Origin: Rickettsia typhi
GTDB lineage: Bacteria > Pseudomonadota > Alphaproteobacteria > Rickettsiales > UBA1997
Assembly (NCBI GenBank): GCA_945901265.1
Contig: CAMDJZ010000011.1
Coordinates: forward strand, 1-38,655
DNA: 38,655 nt
Reading direction: 5' to 3'
Part shown: positions 26,927 through 35,900 of the stretch, piece by piece
Numbering within the stretch: the stretch's first letter is position 1
How the letters are laid out: each line of letters opens with the position of its first letter
Position numbers and translations under genes: made by a program
Notes under the pieces: generated by a model
What the model was told of the DNA's origin: nothing
Seen by the model: only the letters and a program-made list of their open reading frames with translations
Databases searched by the model: none

Positions 26927-27852
26927 TTTAAAATTTCGACAATAAATAAATTTTTTGGCTCCGAAAAGAGTACAAAAAGCATTTTAATGCAAACTCCTAA
27001 AAGCATAATTGCCAAGAAGGAGCGCATGTTATTAGCGTTAACTTTGTAACCAGTTCGTGTGCCAATTTGTGCACCAATTGCTGAGCTAATAATCATTAAT
27101 GAGGCAAGGACGATATCAACATTATTGTTGGTAATGGCTTGCAAAAAAGTTGCATTGCTAGCTATAAAAACAATTTGAAAAAGCGAAGTTCCAACAACAA
27201 CAAAAGATGGCATTCTAAGTAAATAAACCATAGCAGGGATCATTAAAAATCCTCCACCAATTCCGATTAATGCAACTAAGATTCCAATTCCACAACTTAA
27301 AATTATCGGTACAAAAATACTTACCATCACTCCCGATTTTGGGAAATAAATACGATAGGGCATTTGATCGATAAATTTTAAAATTGATGTTATAATTTTA
27401 CTATTGGCATTGGTAGAACTATAACCAAATTTTTGTTCGAGAAAATTACGAATACTATCGCGAATCATCGTAAGGCTTATTATTCCAAGAAATACTACAT
27501 AGACGATGGCGATTACAACGTCAATATTTCCTGATTTTTGCAATAATTTAAAAATAAAAACTCCCGCACTCGATCCAATAAATCCACCGACCACTAGAAA
27601 TAATCCCATTTTAATATCAACATTGCCTTTTCTTAGATGGGCAAGTAATCCCGAAATCGAAGCAGAAATTATTTGATTAGTTGAGGTTGATACGGCGATT
27701 GCTGGAGGAATGCCAATAAAAATTAAAAATGGAGTTGCTAAAAAACCGCCACCAATTCCAAACATTCCAGCAAGAAATCCCGTCATTAGTCCAAGCATCA
27801 AGACTAAAATGATGTTAACTGGAATTTCGGCGATCGGAAGATAAATTTGCAT
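26923..27852 (-). CDS. TauE/SafE family permease (sulfite/organosulfur exporter-like)
   Basis: 309 residues with about 8 membrane helices in two TauE repeats. Each repeat carries the family signature: FGIGGGFLATPFLIF...STSTNQI in the first half and IGIGGGFLMIPAMVYL...GTSLFQI in the second. Family members export sulfite, sulfoacetate or related anions; the substrate here cannot be read from the sequence. It overlaps the TIGR02186 gene by 4 nt. ygfZ lies 68 bp upstream. Confidence 0.88.
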   Translation of the reverse strand: MQIYLPIAEIPVNIILVLMLGLMTGFLAGMFGIGGGFLATPFLIFIGIPPAIAVSTSTNQIISASISGLLAHLRKGNVDIKMGLFLVVGGFIGSSAGVFIFKLLQKSGNIDVVIAIVYVVFLGIISLTMIRDSIRNFLEQKFGYSSTNANSKIITSILKFIDQMPYRIYFPKSGVMVSIFVPIILSCGIGILVALIGIGGGFLMIPAMVYLLRMPSFVVVGTSLFQIVFIASNATFLQAITNNNVDIVLASLMIISSAIGAQIGTRTGYKVNANNMRSFLAIMLLGVCIKMLFVLFSEPKNLFIVEILK

Positions 27853-27920
27853 TATTAATTAATCTTTAATAGGTATTGTTCAAAAATTTTTATTTCTATA
27901 ATAAGTAGTTGAGATTAATT

Positions 27921-28880
27921 TTATTTAATTAAAATTACTGAATTATTGTTTATTTTTAAATCTTTATTTAAATTTTCCAAGAATAAATTTGGTAAATTGT
28001 TGCGGTAACTCACAAAATTTTCATCAATTTTAATTTGCGCTAAAGCGTAAAAATGAAAAATGTTTGATTTATTTTTGCTAAAAACGCAGGATAATATTTT
28101 TCCGCAAGTTATGTTGTTCAAGGTTAAATCGAATAAATTATCAACATGACCTAAAAGGTTAGGTAAAAAAAGATCTAAATTGCTTGGAGTATTAAAGTTT
28201 TCTAATGCGAATTCAAGATAAAAAATTTTTTTACGAATTTCACCGCGATGGTGAGTTCTGGCAATTAGTTCTTGTCCAATATAACAACCTTTTTGGTAAT
28301 CAATTGCCGATAAGTTATCGTAATCAAATTCTTGAATAAAAGATTTATCGCAAATTAAATCGAATTCGCCTTCACAAATTTTATTTTGGATACGTCTTAG
28401 ATGATAATTATCAATGCTAGAAAGAGCGGTATTATCAATATTTTGCTGTAAAATTTCATTATTTATAATTCCAAAATAACCCATTTTTTTATTTCTTGGA
28501 TCTTCAAAAGCATTAACTTTAAATTGTTTTAAATCATCTGCATCAAAACTGTAAAGCACTTGTAAATTTTGGTTTAAAATTATTTTGACCTCTGATCTTA
28601 AGCGAAAGAAATTTAATTTTTTTAATAATTCTAAGCCAAATATTTTTGCGCAAATTAATAAAATTTTCGTTTCATTTTTTTGATTTTCATCGGCAATTTC
28701 ACAAATAAAAAATTCACAAAAAAATCTTGAATTAGAATTCAAAAGACAAGCAAAAATTATGTTTGAGCCGTTGATTTTATTGATATCATTGGTAATTAAG
28801 CCTTGTAAAAACTTTTTTGAATCTTTACCGTTTATTTCAATTATTTGGAGATTTTCTAGATGAAAAATATTTTTAGACAT
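27921..28880 (-). CDS. ygfZ: Folate-binding protein YgfZ (GcvT-like, Fe-S cluster assembly)
   Basis: Tetrahydrofolate-dependent accessory factor for making or repairing certain Fe-S enzymes. The 319 residues contain the YgfZ signature K-G-C-[YF]-x-G-Q-E as QKGCYIGQELIART (196-209), with the essential Cys199. The N-terminal DSKKFLQGLITNDI is also typical of the GcvT/YgfZ fold. It overlaps the upstream GT61 gene by 8 nt, although no functional link to that gene is evident. Confidence 0.92.
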   Translation of the reverse strand: MSKNIFHLENLQIIEINGKDSKKFLQGLITNDINKINGSNIIFACLLNSNSRFFCEFFICEIADENQKNETKILLICAKIFGLELLKKLNFFRLRSEVKIILNQNLQVLYSFDADDLKQFKVNAFEDPRNKKMGYFGIINNEILQQNIDNTALSSIDNYHLRRIQNKICEGEFDLICDKSFIQEFDYDNLSAIDYQKGCYIGQELIARTHHRGEIRKKIFYLEFALENFNTPSNLDLFLPNLLGHVDNLFDLTLNNITCGKILSCVFSKNKSNIFHFYALAQIKIDENFVSYRNNLPNLFLENLNKDLKINNNSVILIK

Positions 28881-29904
28881 TGTTATAATTTAACATAATT
28901 TTAATATTGCGCTCAAGTTTTTCGATATTAACATTTAGACTAGATTTATGAGAATCGTAAGCAATGCTATTTTCACCAGAATCGCATTTTTGATAGAGGT
29001 AGTTATGTCCCAGCATATTGGCTAATATATAAAAACCATTAAAAAAATCATTGTCATTTTTAGCGCTTAACTCAAGGAGAGTTGAATTTTTTTTCATAAA
29101 TAATATATTTGTTAATCCAGCGCCGTGTGGACCAATCACGTATTGTGAGTTATTGCAAATAGCAATTTGATCTTGGTAAGAATAATTTTCCATTACAACT
29201 TTCTTAAAACCATATTTATTAAGCAGTTCAGTAATTTCTATTTCATTTTCAATAAATCTAAGTTTTTGACCTTGGCGAGAAATGTAAATTTTATTACCAA
29301 ATTCACTTTTAACATTTTTAATATTTTTCGTTAATTTATCACGCAATTGATTAATAGATACCAAGTCTAAATTTGATAAAATTGGCAAGATCAATTCTTT
29401 TATTTTGAGATTAGATTTTTTGTTTATAGTTAGAATCTGTTGGTCTTTTACTCCTAAAATTTTTAGGGATTCAGTAATAAAATTAAATTTCAAATATTTT
29501 TTTGGAAGTAAAATTAAACTATCATCAAGTAAATTTTGCTGTTCTAAAATAATGATTTTTTGTAACATTTCATGCCAATGAAAATAATTACTGTAATATT
29601 CATTGGCAAATAAAATTATTTTTTTTGAAGAAAAATTTAGTTGCGGTAAACAATATTTAAAAAAGAAATTATAAGACTTGCTGTAATTTTTGTAAATGTC
29701 ATCAGTAGCGCAACTTTCTTTAATTATATCGAAATATTTAAAGGCAACACAGTTATTACTAACGCGAATATTTTTTAAGAGTTTTATCTGCGGGGCTTTA
29801 TAAATACAGCTATTGAATTTACTAAAAAATTTTAAATTTTCATCATCTGCAAAATTTAAAGGTAAGTTTGGTTTAAAATTTATAGTTGCATTGCTATTTA
29901 ACAT
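28873..29904 (-). CDS. Family GT61 glycosyltransferase (DUF563)
   Basis: 343 residues. GT61 enzymes add xylose, GlcNAc or related sugars to glycans or surface polymers. Visible family marks are the NEYYSNYFHWHEMLQKI segment (about 100-116), KIYISRQGQ (near 205), a rise through ELLNKYGFKKVVMENYSYQDQIAI, and the hallmark IGPHGAGLTNILFM (near 257-270). It has no signal peptide. It is divergent from the GT4 gene with only 40 bp between starts, so a shared promoter region is likely, and both may build the same surface glycan. Confidence 0.85.
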   Translation of the reverse strand: MLNSNATINFKPNLPLNFADDENLKFFSKFNSCIYKAPQIKLLKNIRVSNNCVAFKYFDIIKESCATDDIYKNYSKSYNFFFKYCLPQLNFSSKKIILFANEYYSNYFHWHEMLQKIIILEQQNLLDDSLILLPKKYLKFNFITESLKILGVKDQQILTINKKSNLKIKELILPILSNLDLVSINQLRDKLTKNIKNVKSEFGNKIYISRQGQKLRFIENEIEITELLNKYGFKKVVMENYSYQDQIAICNNSQYVIGPHGAGLTNILFMKKNSTLLELSAKNDNDFFNGFYILANMLGHNYLYQKCDSGENSIAYDSHKSSLNVNIEKLERNIKIMLNYNNV

Positions 29905-29944
29905 TTTATAAAAGTTAATTAAATTTTTTTTAATTATCTTAAAT

Positions 29945-30997
29945 ATGAAAATTATAAATGCAATTCATGCGCAAGGAATTGGTGGAGTTGAACAAGTTTT
30001 TTGTGATTATCAATTGGCTCTTGAGCAGGCAGGGCATGAAGTTGCGTTATTAATTTCACAAAATGCTCATAAAAAAAACCAAAAAGAATATCAAGCTAAG
30101 AAAATTTTTAAACTTAGGAATAATTCACAAATTGGTGATTTTTTAAAATTATGTTGGATTATTTTATCCTATAAACCAGATCTAATTATCTGCCATTCTA
30201 GGCGATTAATGAAATGGAGTCGAATTTTAAAAATTATTTTTCCAAAATTTTTTTTTAAATTAAAAACTGTTGCGGTTAATCACGGTATAACTTTTGACAG
30301 CTCCCTTCATTGCGATTATATCATAAATATCAATAAAGAGATTCATGATTTGGTAATCGCCACAAACTTCAATAAAAACAATTCATTTGTGGTTAATAAT
30401 GCAATTGCAATAACTCAAAAATATTACGAAAAAAAAATTAATAAAGATTCAATTACTATTGGAATATATGGCCGAATAGAGTTACGCAAAGGCTTTGATA
30501 TTTTATTAAATGCGATAAAAATTGTTATTGCTAATTATCCAAATATTCGCGTTAAAATTGGTGGATTTGAAGTAAATGAAAATTACAATCTTCAAACCAT
30601 AAAAGATTTGGTGCAAAAACTGGATTTGCAAAATAATTGCTATTTTGCAGGAGTGGTCAAGGATAAAAAAGAATTTTTCAATGATGTCGATATTTTAGCA
30701 GTACCATCACGCGAAGAACCATTTGGATTGGTAATTCTTGAGGGTTTTTTACACTCAGCTTTGGTTATTTCATCTAATACTGAAGGGGGAAAATTATTGA
30801 TAAAAGATAATATAGATGGCTTGTTATTTGAAAATGAAAATGTTAATGATTTGGCAAAAAAAATTATTTGGTTATTACAAAATTTATTAAAATATCATTT
30901 GCTTACCAAACAAGCATATTCTAAGTTAGAAAATGAGTTTTGTTTATCGACCTTGAGTGTTAATTTGCAGAATGTTTTATTTAAAATTCAACAATAA
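29945..30997 (+). CDS. Family GT4 glycosyltransferase (GT-B fold)
   Basis: 350 residues. The N-terminal domain has the GIGGVEQVFCDY loop (11-22). The C-terminal domain has IGIYGRIELRKGFDILL (172-188), a nucleotide-sugar site VPSREEPFGLVILEG with the E-x7-E pair Glu258 and Glu266, and SSNTEGG. These are the standard features of retaining GT4 enzymes. The sugar and acceptor are unknown. Its TAA overlaps the ATG of the first of five lipoprotein genes (TAATG), so the glycosyltransferase and the lipoprotein array are coupled. Confidence 0.88.
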   Translation: MKIINAIHAQGIGGVEQVFCDYQLALEQAGHEVALLISQNAHKKNQKEYQAKKIFKLRNNSQIGDFLKLCWIILSYKPDLIICHSRRLMKWSRILKIIFPKFFFKLKTVAVNHGITFDSSLHCDYIININKEIHDLVIATNFNKNNSFVVNNAIAITQKYYEKKINKDSITIGIYGRIELRKGFDILLNAIKIVIANYPNIRVKIGGFEVNENYNLQTIKDLVQKLDLQNNCYFAGVVKDKKEFFNDVDILAVPSREEPFGLVILEGFLHSALVISSNTEGGKLLIKDNIDGLLFENENVNDLAKKIIWLLQNLLKYHLLTKQAYSKLENEFCLSTLSVNLQNVLFKIQQ

Positions 30998-31335
30998 TGA
31001 ATAAAAAATTTTACATAATATTGGTTTTTATTGTTTTAGCTTTTTGTAGCTCTTGTCGAATATTTTATGAATCAACTCCTAATGATTGGGATTGGGGATT
31101 TAAACCTAAGCCATTGACGGGAATGCGCAATTTTCCGTCAGCTAAAACGGAATATGGCAAGGGCTTTCGTGATGGTTGTGCTTCGGCATTAAACGCTGTT
31201 GCCAAAGGTTTAGCTGCGGATTTGGCAAAAGGTCGTTATGATTATTATCGCAGTAAAAAATCTCCAGATTATGGAACTGGATGGTTTGACGGTCTAGAGC
31301 AATGCACGTACATTGTTGACTGGGACGTATTATAA
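30997..31335 (+). CDS. Tandem two-Cys lipoprotein, copy A
   Basis: 112 residues. A signal peptide ends AFCSSC (lipidated Cys about 20). The mature part shares the array's first motif as YGKGFRDGCASAL and the second as TGWFDGLEQC. The two Cys sit about 49 residues apart and may form a disulfide. It is the most diverged copy and the shortest. Its start overlaps the GT4 stop by one nucleotide. No known domain is recognised. Confidence 0.75.
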   Translation: MNKKFYIILVFIVLAFCSSCRIFYESTPNDWDWGFKPKPLTGMRNFPSAKTEYGKGFRDGCASALNAVAKGLAADLAKGRYDYYRSKKSPDYGTGWFDGLEQCTYIVDWDVL

Positions 31336-31480
31336 AAAATAAATAATTATGTTAAAAAAAATAGAAAAAAACTATTTTAAATTATATTTAACATCTACTG
31401 ACAATATTAGTTTATTTAAAAATAAATTGTTAAGATTTAATGTTGATTGTTTTAAAAATTTGCTTTGCATTTTATCAGCA

Positions 31481-31843
31481 ATGCTTAAAGCTGATCGTAA
31501 AAATAAATTTTTTATAATTCTTGTGATAATTTTAATGCTTAATTCATGTCGTTTTCCAGATAATTTTGGTTTTTTTCAGCCAATAACTATGAATATGAAG
31601 GTTCCAGATGGTCCACCTGAATTCAAAGCCGGATGGCATAATGGCTGTAGGAGTGCACTCGGAATGCGCAATTTTGCTAATTCATATGTTTATCAAGATA
31701 AAGGATCGGCAGAATTTGGAAATGGAGTTTATCAACATGATCAAACTTATAACTCTGCTTGGTCAAATGCTTTTTTCGTTTGCGCTACATATGCTGGTAC
31801 TTTTGTCGATTACAATTCAATGAAATTTTCACCACTGGAATGA
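31481..31843 (+). CDS. Tandem two-Cys lipoprotein, copy B
   Basis: 120 residues from the ATG at 31481, chosen because it places a basic segment and hydrophobic core (KADRKNKFFIILVIILMLNSC) directly at the N-terminus like the other copies; an in-frame ATG at 31349 would add 44 residues with no counterpart. Motif 1 reads PPEFKAGWHNGCRSALG and motif 2 reads YNSAWSNAFFVC. The stop overlaps the start of copy C (ATGA). Confidence 0.75.
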   Translation: MLKADRKNKFFIILVIILMLNSCRFPDNFGFFQPITMNMKVPDGPPEFKAGWHNGCRSALGMRNFANSYVYQDKGSAEFGNGVYQHDQTYNSAWSNAFFVCATYAGTFVDYNSMKFSPLE

Positions 31844-32211
31844 ATAAAAATTTTAAAAAACATTTCGCAAAATTAATTTTTTTAATAATGCTTATATTTA
31901 CATGTTCTTGTAGTCCGAAGATGGCAAGAATTTTCCCAACTGTTGCTGATAAAGAACTTTCTGAAACCTTAAAAAATTCTTCACCTGATTTTATCCGTGG
32001 CTGGAAGGATGGTTGCGAAGTTGGCTCTTCTGGTGGAAGCAATACTTTTTACAAAATGTTTTATCGCAATAATGCTATTGATGGTTTTAAATTTTCAGGA
32101 AATAATGATTATCGCGATTCTTGGGTCAACGCTTTCTGGTATTGCTATCGAAATATGTATGTTCGTCATAAATCATCAATTTACAGCTCTTTTTTTGGAG
32201 GTATTCGTTAA
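31840..32211 (+). CDS. Tandem two-Cys lipoprotein, copy C
   Basis: 123 residues, start fixed by the 4-nt ATGA overlap with copy B and by the signal peptide that begins there (MNKNFKKH...IFTCSC). An in-frame ATG at 31759 would add an unrelated leader read through copy B. Motif 1 is SPDFIRGWKDGCEVG; motif 2 is YRDSWVNAFWYC, very close to copy B. The stop overlaps the ATG of copy D by one base (TAATG). Confidence 0.78.
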   Translation: MNKNFKKHFAKLIFLIMLIFTCSCSPKMARIFPTVADKELSETLKNSSPDFIRGWKDGCEVGSSGGSNTFYKMFYRNNAIDGFKFSGNNDYRDSWVNAFWYCYRNMYVRHKSSIYSSFFGGIR

Positions 32212-32756
32212 TGAAATTATTATTTTATTTTATAATTTTATTATTGACACTTTCATCTTGTAAGATGTTTAGCAAGGGTGGGATGGCAACTTATAGTATG
32301 TTAAAATTTAAAATTCCTGAAGGAACGCCAACTTTTCGTCAAGGCTATAAGGATGGTTGTGAATCTGCACTCTATTCTCGTGGTAACGTTTTGTATCGTT
32401 CAATTTATAAATATCGTTTTGATCCTAAATTAATTGGTAACGCTGAATATCGACTAGGTCATTCGCGAGGTTATGGTTTTTGTTTTCCAACCGCTGCAAG
32501 TCCTGTTACTGGTCCCCAATCATCATTCGATAGATTCATTAATCCCTACGGTTATGATTCAGGATTTAATGCTGGCAATATCAACGATACATGGGGAGGT
32601 GGTTTTAATGGAATAATGGGTTCAAGTTTAACGGGTAATGGTTTTAATGGTATTTTCGATGTTTTGCAAAAAGGTGGAGGTGGAACTGGCGAATCGGCAC
32701 TTGGCGGTAACCCTTTATGGGCTGGTGGTTCGCGAGGACAATTTCTCGGTTGGTAA
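32211..32756 (+). CDS. Tandem two-Cys lipoprotein, copy D, with Gly-rich tail
   Basis: 181 residues. Signal peptide with lipobox-like LTLSSC (Cys 17). Motif 1 is TPTFRQGYKDGCESALYSRG and motif 2 is YRLGHSRGYGFC. Unlike A-C it has a C-terminal extension of about 75 residues rich in Gly, Asn, Ser and Phe, ending QFLGW; such tails are often flexible or surface-exposed. The spacing before copy E is 43 bp. Confidence 0.78.
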   Translation: MKLLFYFIILLLTLSSCKMFSKGGMATYSMLKFKIPEGTPTFRQGYKDGCESALYSRGNVLYRSIYKYRFDPKLIGNAEYRLGHSRGYGFCFPTAASPVTGPQSSFDRFINPYGYDSGFNAGNINDTWGGGFNGIMGSSLTGNGFNGIFDVLQKGGGGTGESALGGNPLWAGGSRGQFLGW

Positions 32757-32799
32757 AAATAATATTATTAAAAATAAACTATTTAAAAAAATAAAAGTA

Positions 32800-33318
32800 A
32801 TGAATAATAAACTAAAAAAATATTTTACAATAATTATAATTTTTTTTACTAGCTCTTGTTATGATAATTGGTATAAACCAATGGGCTATCTTTTTACTCA
32901 TATGCCCAAGGGGGGAAGTCCAGGATTTGAATTGGGTTGGAAACATGGGTGTGAGTCAGGTTTGGGAAGTCAATTTGCTGGAGCAATTTATATGAACTTT
33001 TATACATGGAAACGCGATCCTGATCTTATTATTTCTAATCCAGATTTTAATAAAATTCGCAAAAAATACCGCAGAGAACTGTCTAAAATTAACTGGAATA
33101 ATTCAAATGAAGTTAAAAAAAATTTAAGTGATTATTCGGGAATTTTTTGGGGTGCACATGCATTTTGTCGACATTCTGTTCTTGGCTTAATGCAAACTTC
33201 CGAAATGACCCCAACTTTGCCAGGCGATGAGCGATATAACCCCGGAGGACATAGCATTGGTAATGTTTGGAAAATGACAGGTAGGGGTGATACAAGAATT
33301 GGCACGGGTTTTTGGTAA
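32800..33318 (+). CDS. Tandem two-Cys lipoprotein, copy E
   Basis: 172 residues from the ATG at 32800, chosen because the signal peptide (MNNKLKKYFTIIIIFFTSSC) starts there; longer in-frame starts read back through copy D. Motif 1 is SPGFELGWKHGCESGLGS; motif 2 is FWGAHAFC after an insertion of about 25 residues. It shares with D a W/Y-K-x-[RD]-DP-x-LI segment between the motifs and a tail ending in aromatic Trp (GTGFW). It is the last gene of the GT4-lipoprotein group. Confidence 0.78.
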   Translation: MNNKLKKYFTIIIIFFTSSCYDNWYKPMGYLFTHMPKGGSPGFELGWKHGCESGLGSQFAGAIYMNFYTWKRDPDLIISNPDFNKIRKKYRRELSKINWNNSNEVKKNLSDYSGIFWGAHAFCRHSVLGLMQTSEMTPTLPGDERYNPGGHSIGNVWKMTGRGDTRIGTGFW

Positions 33319-33917
33319 GTTATTGTGCATAAAAATTTAAAAATTTTATGTTTAGGTGTTTATATAAATTATTATTAGAATTTTAACTGACATTGGATTT
33401 AAGGTGTAATTAAAAAACTGGTGATAAAAATTCTGCTGAAAATTTTAAAAAAATGCCAAGAATTACAATGCCCTTAAACATAATTGCCTTTAGTTTCATT
33501 CTTAAACTCATTCATAATTACTTTGAAAATTATGCATTTCTTTTTCAAAAATATAAAATTCTTTTTTGGTAAGTAAATTTTCGATTTGATTAATTTATAA
33601 ATTTTTAAGATTAATGGCAAACATAAATTAAATAATTCGGGGCAATAAAATTATTATTAACAAAATTAACACTAACTAAAACAGTTAATGTTAATATTTT
33701 AAATAATAAATATTTATGTAAAGAATATTCATTGAAAATGTTTAGAAATTTTTTAAAAAAAATTTAAAAACAAAAACTCATTTGATTAAATTACCCTCAA
33801 ATTACCCTTGCTTAAATTAATTTTTAAAAGAAAATTATCATTAAAAATATTGCCAAAATATTGCCAAAATATTTGTATATATAATTTTTTAAAATTCACA
33901 ATTAATTTTTTAATTTT
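33319..33917. other. 599-bp non-coding AT-rich region upstream of nuoL
   Basis: No ORF, tRNA or recognisable RNA is seen. It holds a hairpin-forming repeat (33666-33694), a direct repeat AAATTACCCT twice with a one-base gap (33788-33808), and the unit AATATTGCCAA twice plus a partial third (33846-33873). Both direct repeats have an 11-nt period, about one helical turn, which would suit a protein binding one face of the DNA. It probably carries the lipoprotein operon's end and the nuoL promoter. Confidence 0.6.
33666..33694. repeat. Imperfect 12-bp inverted repeat upstream of nuoL
   Basis: Arms TTAACACTAACT (33666-33677) and AGTTAATGTTAA (33683-33694) pair at 11 of 12 positions around a 5-nt loop; the odd pair is C-A in plus-strand RNA and G-U in minus-strand RNA. 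It may be an operator or a weak terminator. Confidence 0.45.
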
Positions 33918-35897
33918 ATGCTTTTTAAACTAACAGTTTTTTTACCGTTGCTTGGTTTTATTGTTTGCGGAGCGCTATCAAGATTTGTTCCTAATAATCA
34001 CCAAGATAAACATCAACAAAATTTTAGCGATAAATTTGCGCAAATCTTTACATCTTTATGTTTATTTATTTCCTTAATTTGCGCGATATTAATTTTTGCA
34101 GATGTTTATCAAAATAAAACTTCCAATAATCAAATTTTACTAAGTTGGATTGCCTCTGGCGATTTTTTAGTTAACTGGTCTCTTAAACTTGATTCGCTTA
34201 CTGCTGTAATGTTAGTGGTGGTTTCTGGAGTGTCTTTTTTGGTTCATATCTATTCAATCGCTTATATGCATGAGGATCGATCAATTGCGCGATTCATGTC
34301 TTACTTGTCACTTTTTACTTTTTTCATGTTGATGTTGGTTAGTGCTGATAATTTTGTACAATTATTTTTTGGTTGGGAAGGTGTAGGGGTTGCATCCTAT
34401 TTGCTAATTGGTTTTTGGTTTAAAAAACAATCGGCTAATGTTGCGGCGATGAAAGCATTTATTGTAAATAGAGTTGGCGATTTTGGATTAATTTTTGCTA
34501 TCGCTTTAATCTATTTAAATTTTGGATCTCTTGAATATGAGCAAGTTTTCGCACAAGCATCTAATCATTTGCAGGATAGGTTTAACCTTTTAGGAATTGA
34601 GTTCGTTTCAATTGATTGCATTTGTATTTTACTTTTTATTGGTGCGATGGGAAAGTCTGCGCAACTTGGTTTGCACGTTTGGCTGGCTGATGCGATGGAA
34701 GGTCCAACGCCAGTTTCGGCATTAATTCATGCAGCTACTATGGTTACAGCAGGTGTTTTTTTAGTGATTCGTTGCTCACCACTTTTTGAATTATCGCCAA
34801 TTGCTTTAAATTTTGTAACTATTGTTGGAGCCTTGACAGCATTCTTTTCGGCAACAATTGCCTTAACGCAAAATGATATTAAAAAAATTATTGCTTATTC
34901 GACTTGTTCGCAACTTGGCTATATGTTTTTTGCCTGCGGCGTTTCGGCATATAGTCCGGCAATTTTTCACCTTGCAACTCACGCATTTTTTAAAGCCTTG
35001 TTATTTCTGTCTGCCGGAAGTGTAATTCATGCTATGCACCACGAGCAAGATATTCGTAATATGGGCGGAATTTATAAAAAAATTCCTTTCACTTACGCTA
35101 TGATGTGGATTGGTTCCTTGGCGCTTGCTGGATTTTGGCCTTTCGCTGGATTTTATTCTAAGGATACAATTTTAGAATCAGCTTTTATGTCCCATGCTCC
35201 TTACGCTAGATTAGCTTTTATACTAGGTTTAGCATCAGCTTTTTTAACTGCATTTTATTCTTGGCGTTTATTATTCTTGACTTTTCACGGTAAAACTCGC
35301 GCAGATAGTCATACCTTTGACCACGCTCATGAATCCCCTAAATTAATGCTTTTACCCCTAGCAGTTCTTGCTATTGGGTCAATTGTTGCTGGATATTTTG
35401 GCGCTAATTATTTTAATATGATAAGTGCTGAAAATAATTTCTTTAGCAATAGTATTTTTGTTGCGAGCGCAAATGAAGATTTGTTAAATGAAATTCATCA
35501 TGCACCAACATTAGTTAAATTATCACCAATGTTGCTAAGTATTGTTGCTATTGCTTTAGCTTACTGGTTCTATGTTAAAAACACTAATTTACCTACAAAA
35601 TTAGCTAAGAATTTTTCTCGGCTTTACAATTTTTCTTTTAATAAATGGTATTTTGATGAGCTTTACGAAATTATATTTATCAAGCCTGCGCGTCGTTTAG
35701 GGGATATTTTGTGGCGAATTATTGATGTAAAAATTGTTGATGGCATTCCTAATTCACTAGCCTTGTTTTGTAAATTTGCCTCACAAGGAATTTCTAAAAT
35801 TCAAACCGGTTTTATTTATAACTATGCTCTATGGATGGTTTTAGGTGTTGTTGGAATTTTACTATTTTTAGTGATATCTTTAAAGAGTTTAGTTTAA
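33918..35897 (+). CDS. nuoL: NADH-quinone oxidoreductase subunit L
   Basis: Large antiporter-like membrane subunit at the distal end of complex I; it takes part in proton pumping. The 659 residues carry about 16 membrane helices. Conserved parts include FFGWEGVGVASYLLIGFWF with the key Glu, GAMGKSAQLGLHVWLADAMEGPTPVSALIHAATMV with the key Lys, and IIAYSTCSQLGYMF. The C-terminus (SLYNFSFNKWYFDELYE-like region, then a final helix) contains the long lateral arm expected for NuoL. Normally nuoL sits between nuoK and nuoM; here it stands alone, with a convergent gene 3 bp after its stop. Confidence 0.95.
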   Translation: MLFKLTVFLPLLGFIVCGALSRFVPNNHQDKHQQNFSDKFAQIFTSLCLFISLICAILIFADVYQNKTSNNQILLSWIASGDFLVNWSLKLDSLTAVMLVVVSGVSFLVHIYSIAYMHEDRSIARFMSYLSLFTFFMLMLVSADNFVQLFFGWEGVGVASYLLIGFWFKKQSANVAAMKAFIVNRVGDFGLIFAIALIYLNFGSLEYEQVFAQASNHLQDRFNLLGIEFVSIDCICILLFIGAMGKSAQLGLHVWLADAMEGPTPVSALIHAATMVTAGVFLVIRCSPLFELSPIALNFVTIVGALTAFFSATIALTQNDIKKIIAYSTCSQLGYMFFACGVSAYSPAIFHLATHAFFKALLFLSAGSVIHAMHHEQDIRNMGGIYKKIPFTYAMMWIGSLALAGFWPFAGFYSKDTILESAFMSHAPYARLAFILGLASAFLTAFYSWRLLFLTFHGKTRADSHTFDHAHESPKLMLLPLAVLAIGSIVAGYFGANYFNMISAENNFFSNSIFVASANEDLLNEIHHAPTLVKLSPMLLSIVAIALAYWFYVKNTNLPTKLAKNFSRLYNFSFNKWYFDELYEIIFIKPARRLGDILWRIIDVKIVDGIPNSLALFCKFASQGISKIQTGFIYNYALWMVLGVVGILLFLVISLKSLV

Positions 35898-35900
35898 TTA

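Noticed and set aside
31349..31480. 44-residue N-terminal extension of lipoprotein copy B
   Set aside because: It would bury the signal peptide; the other four copies begin directly with theirs.
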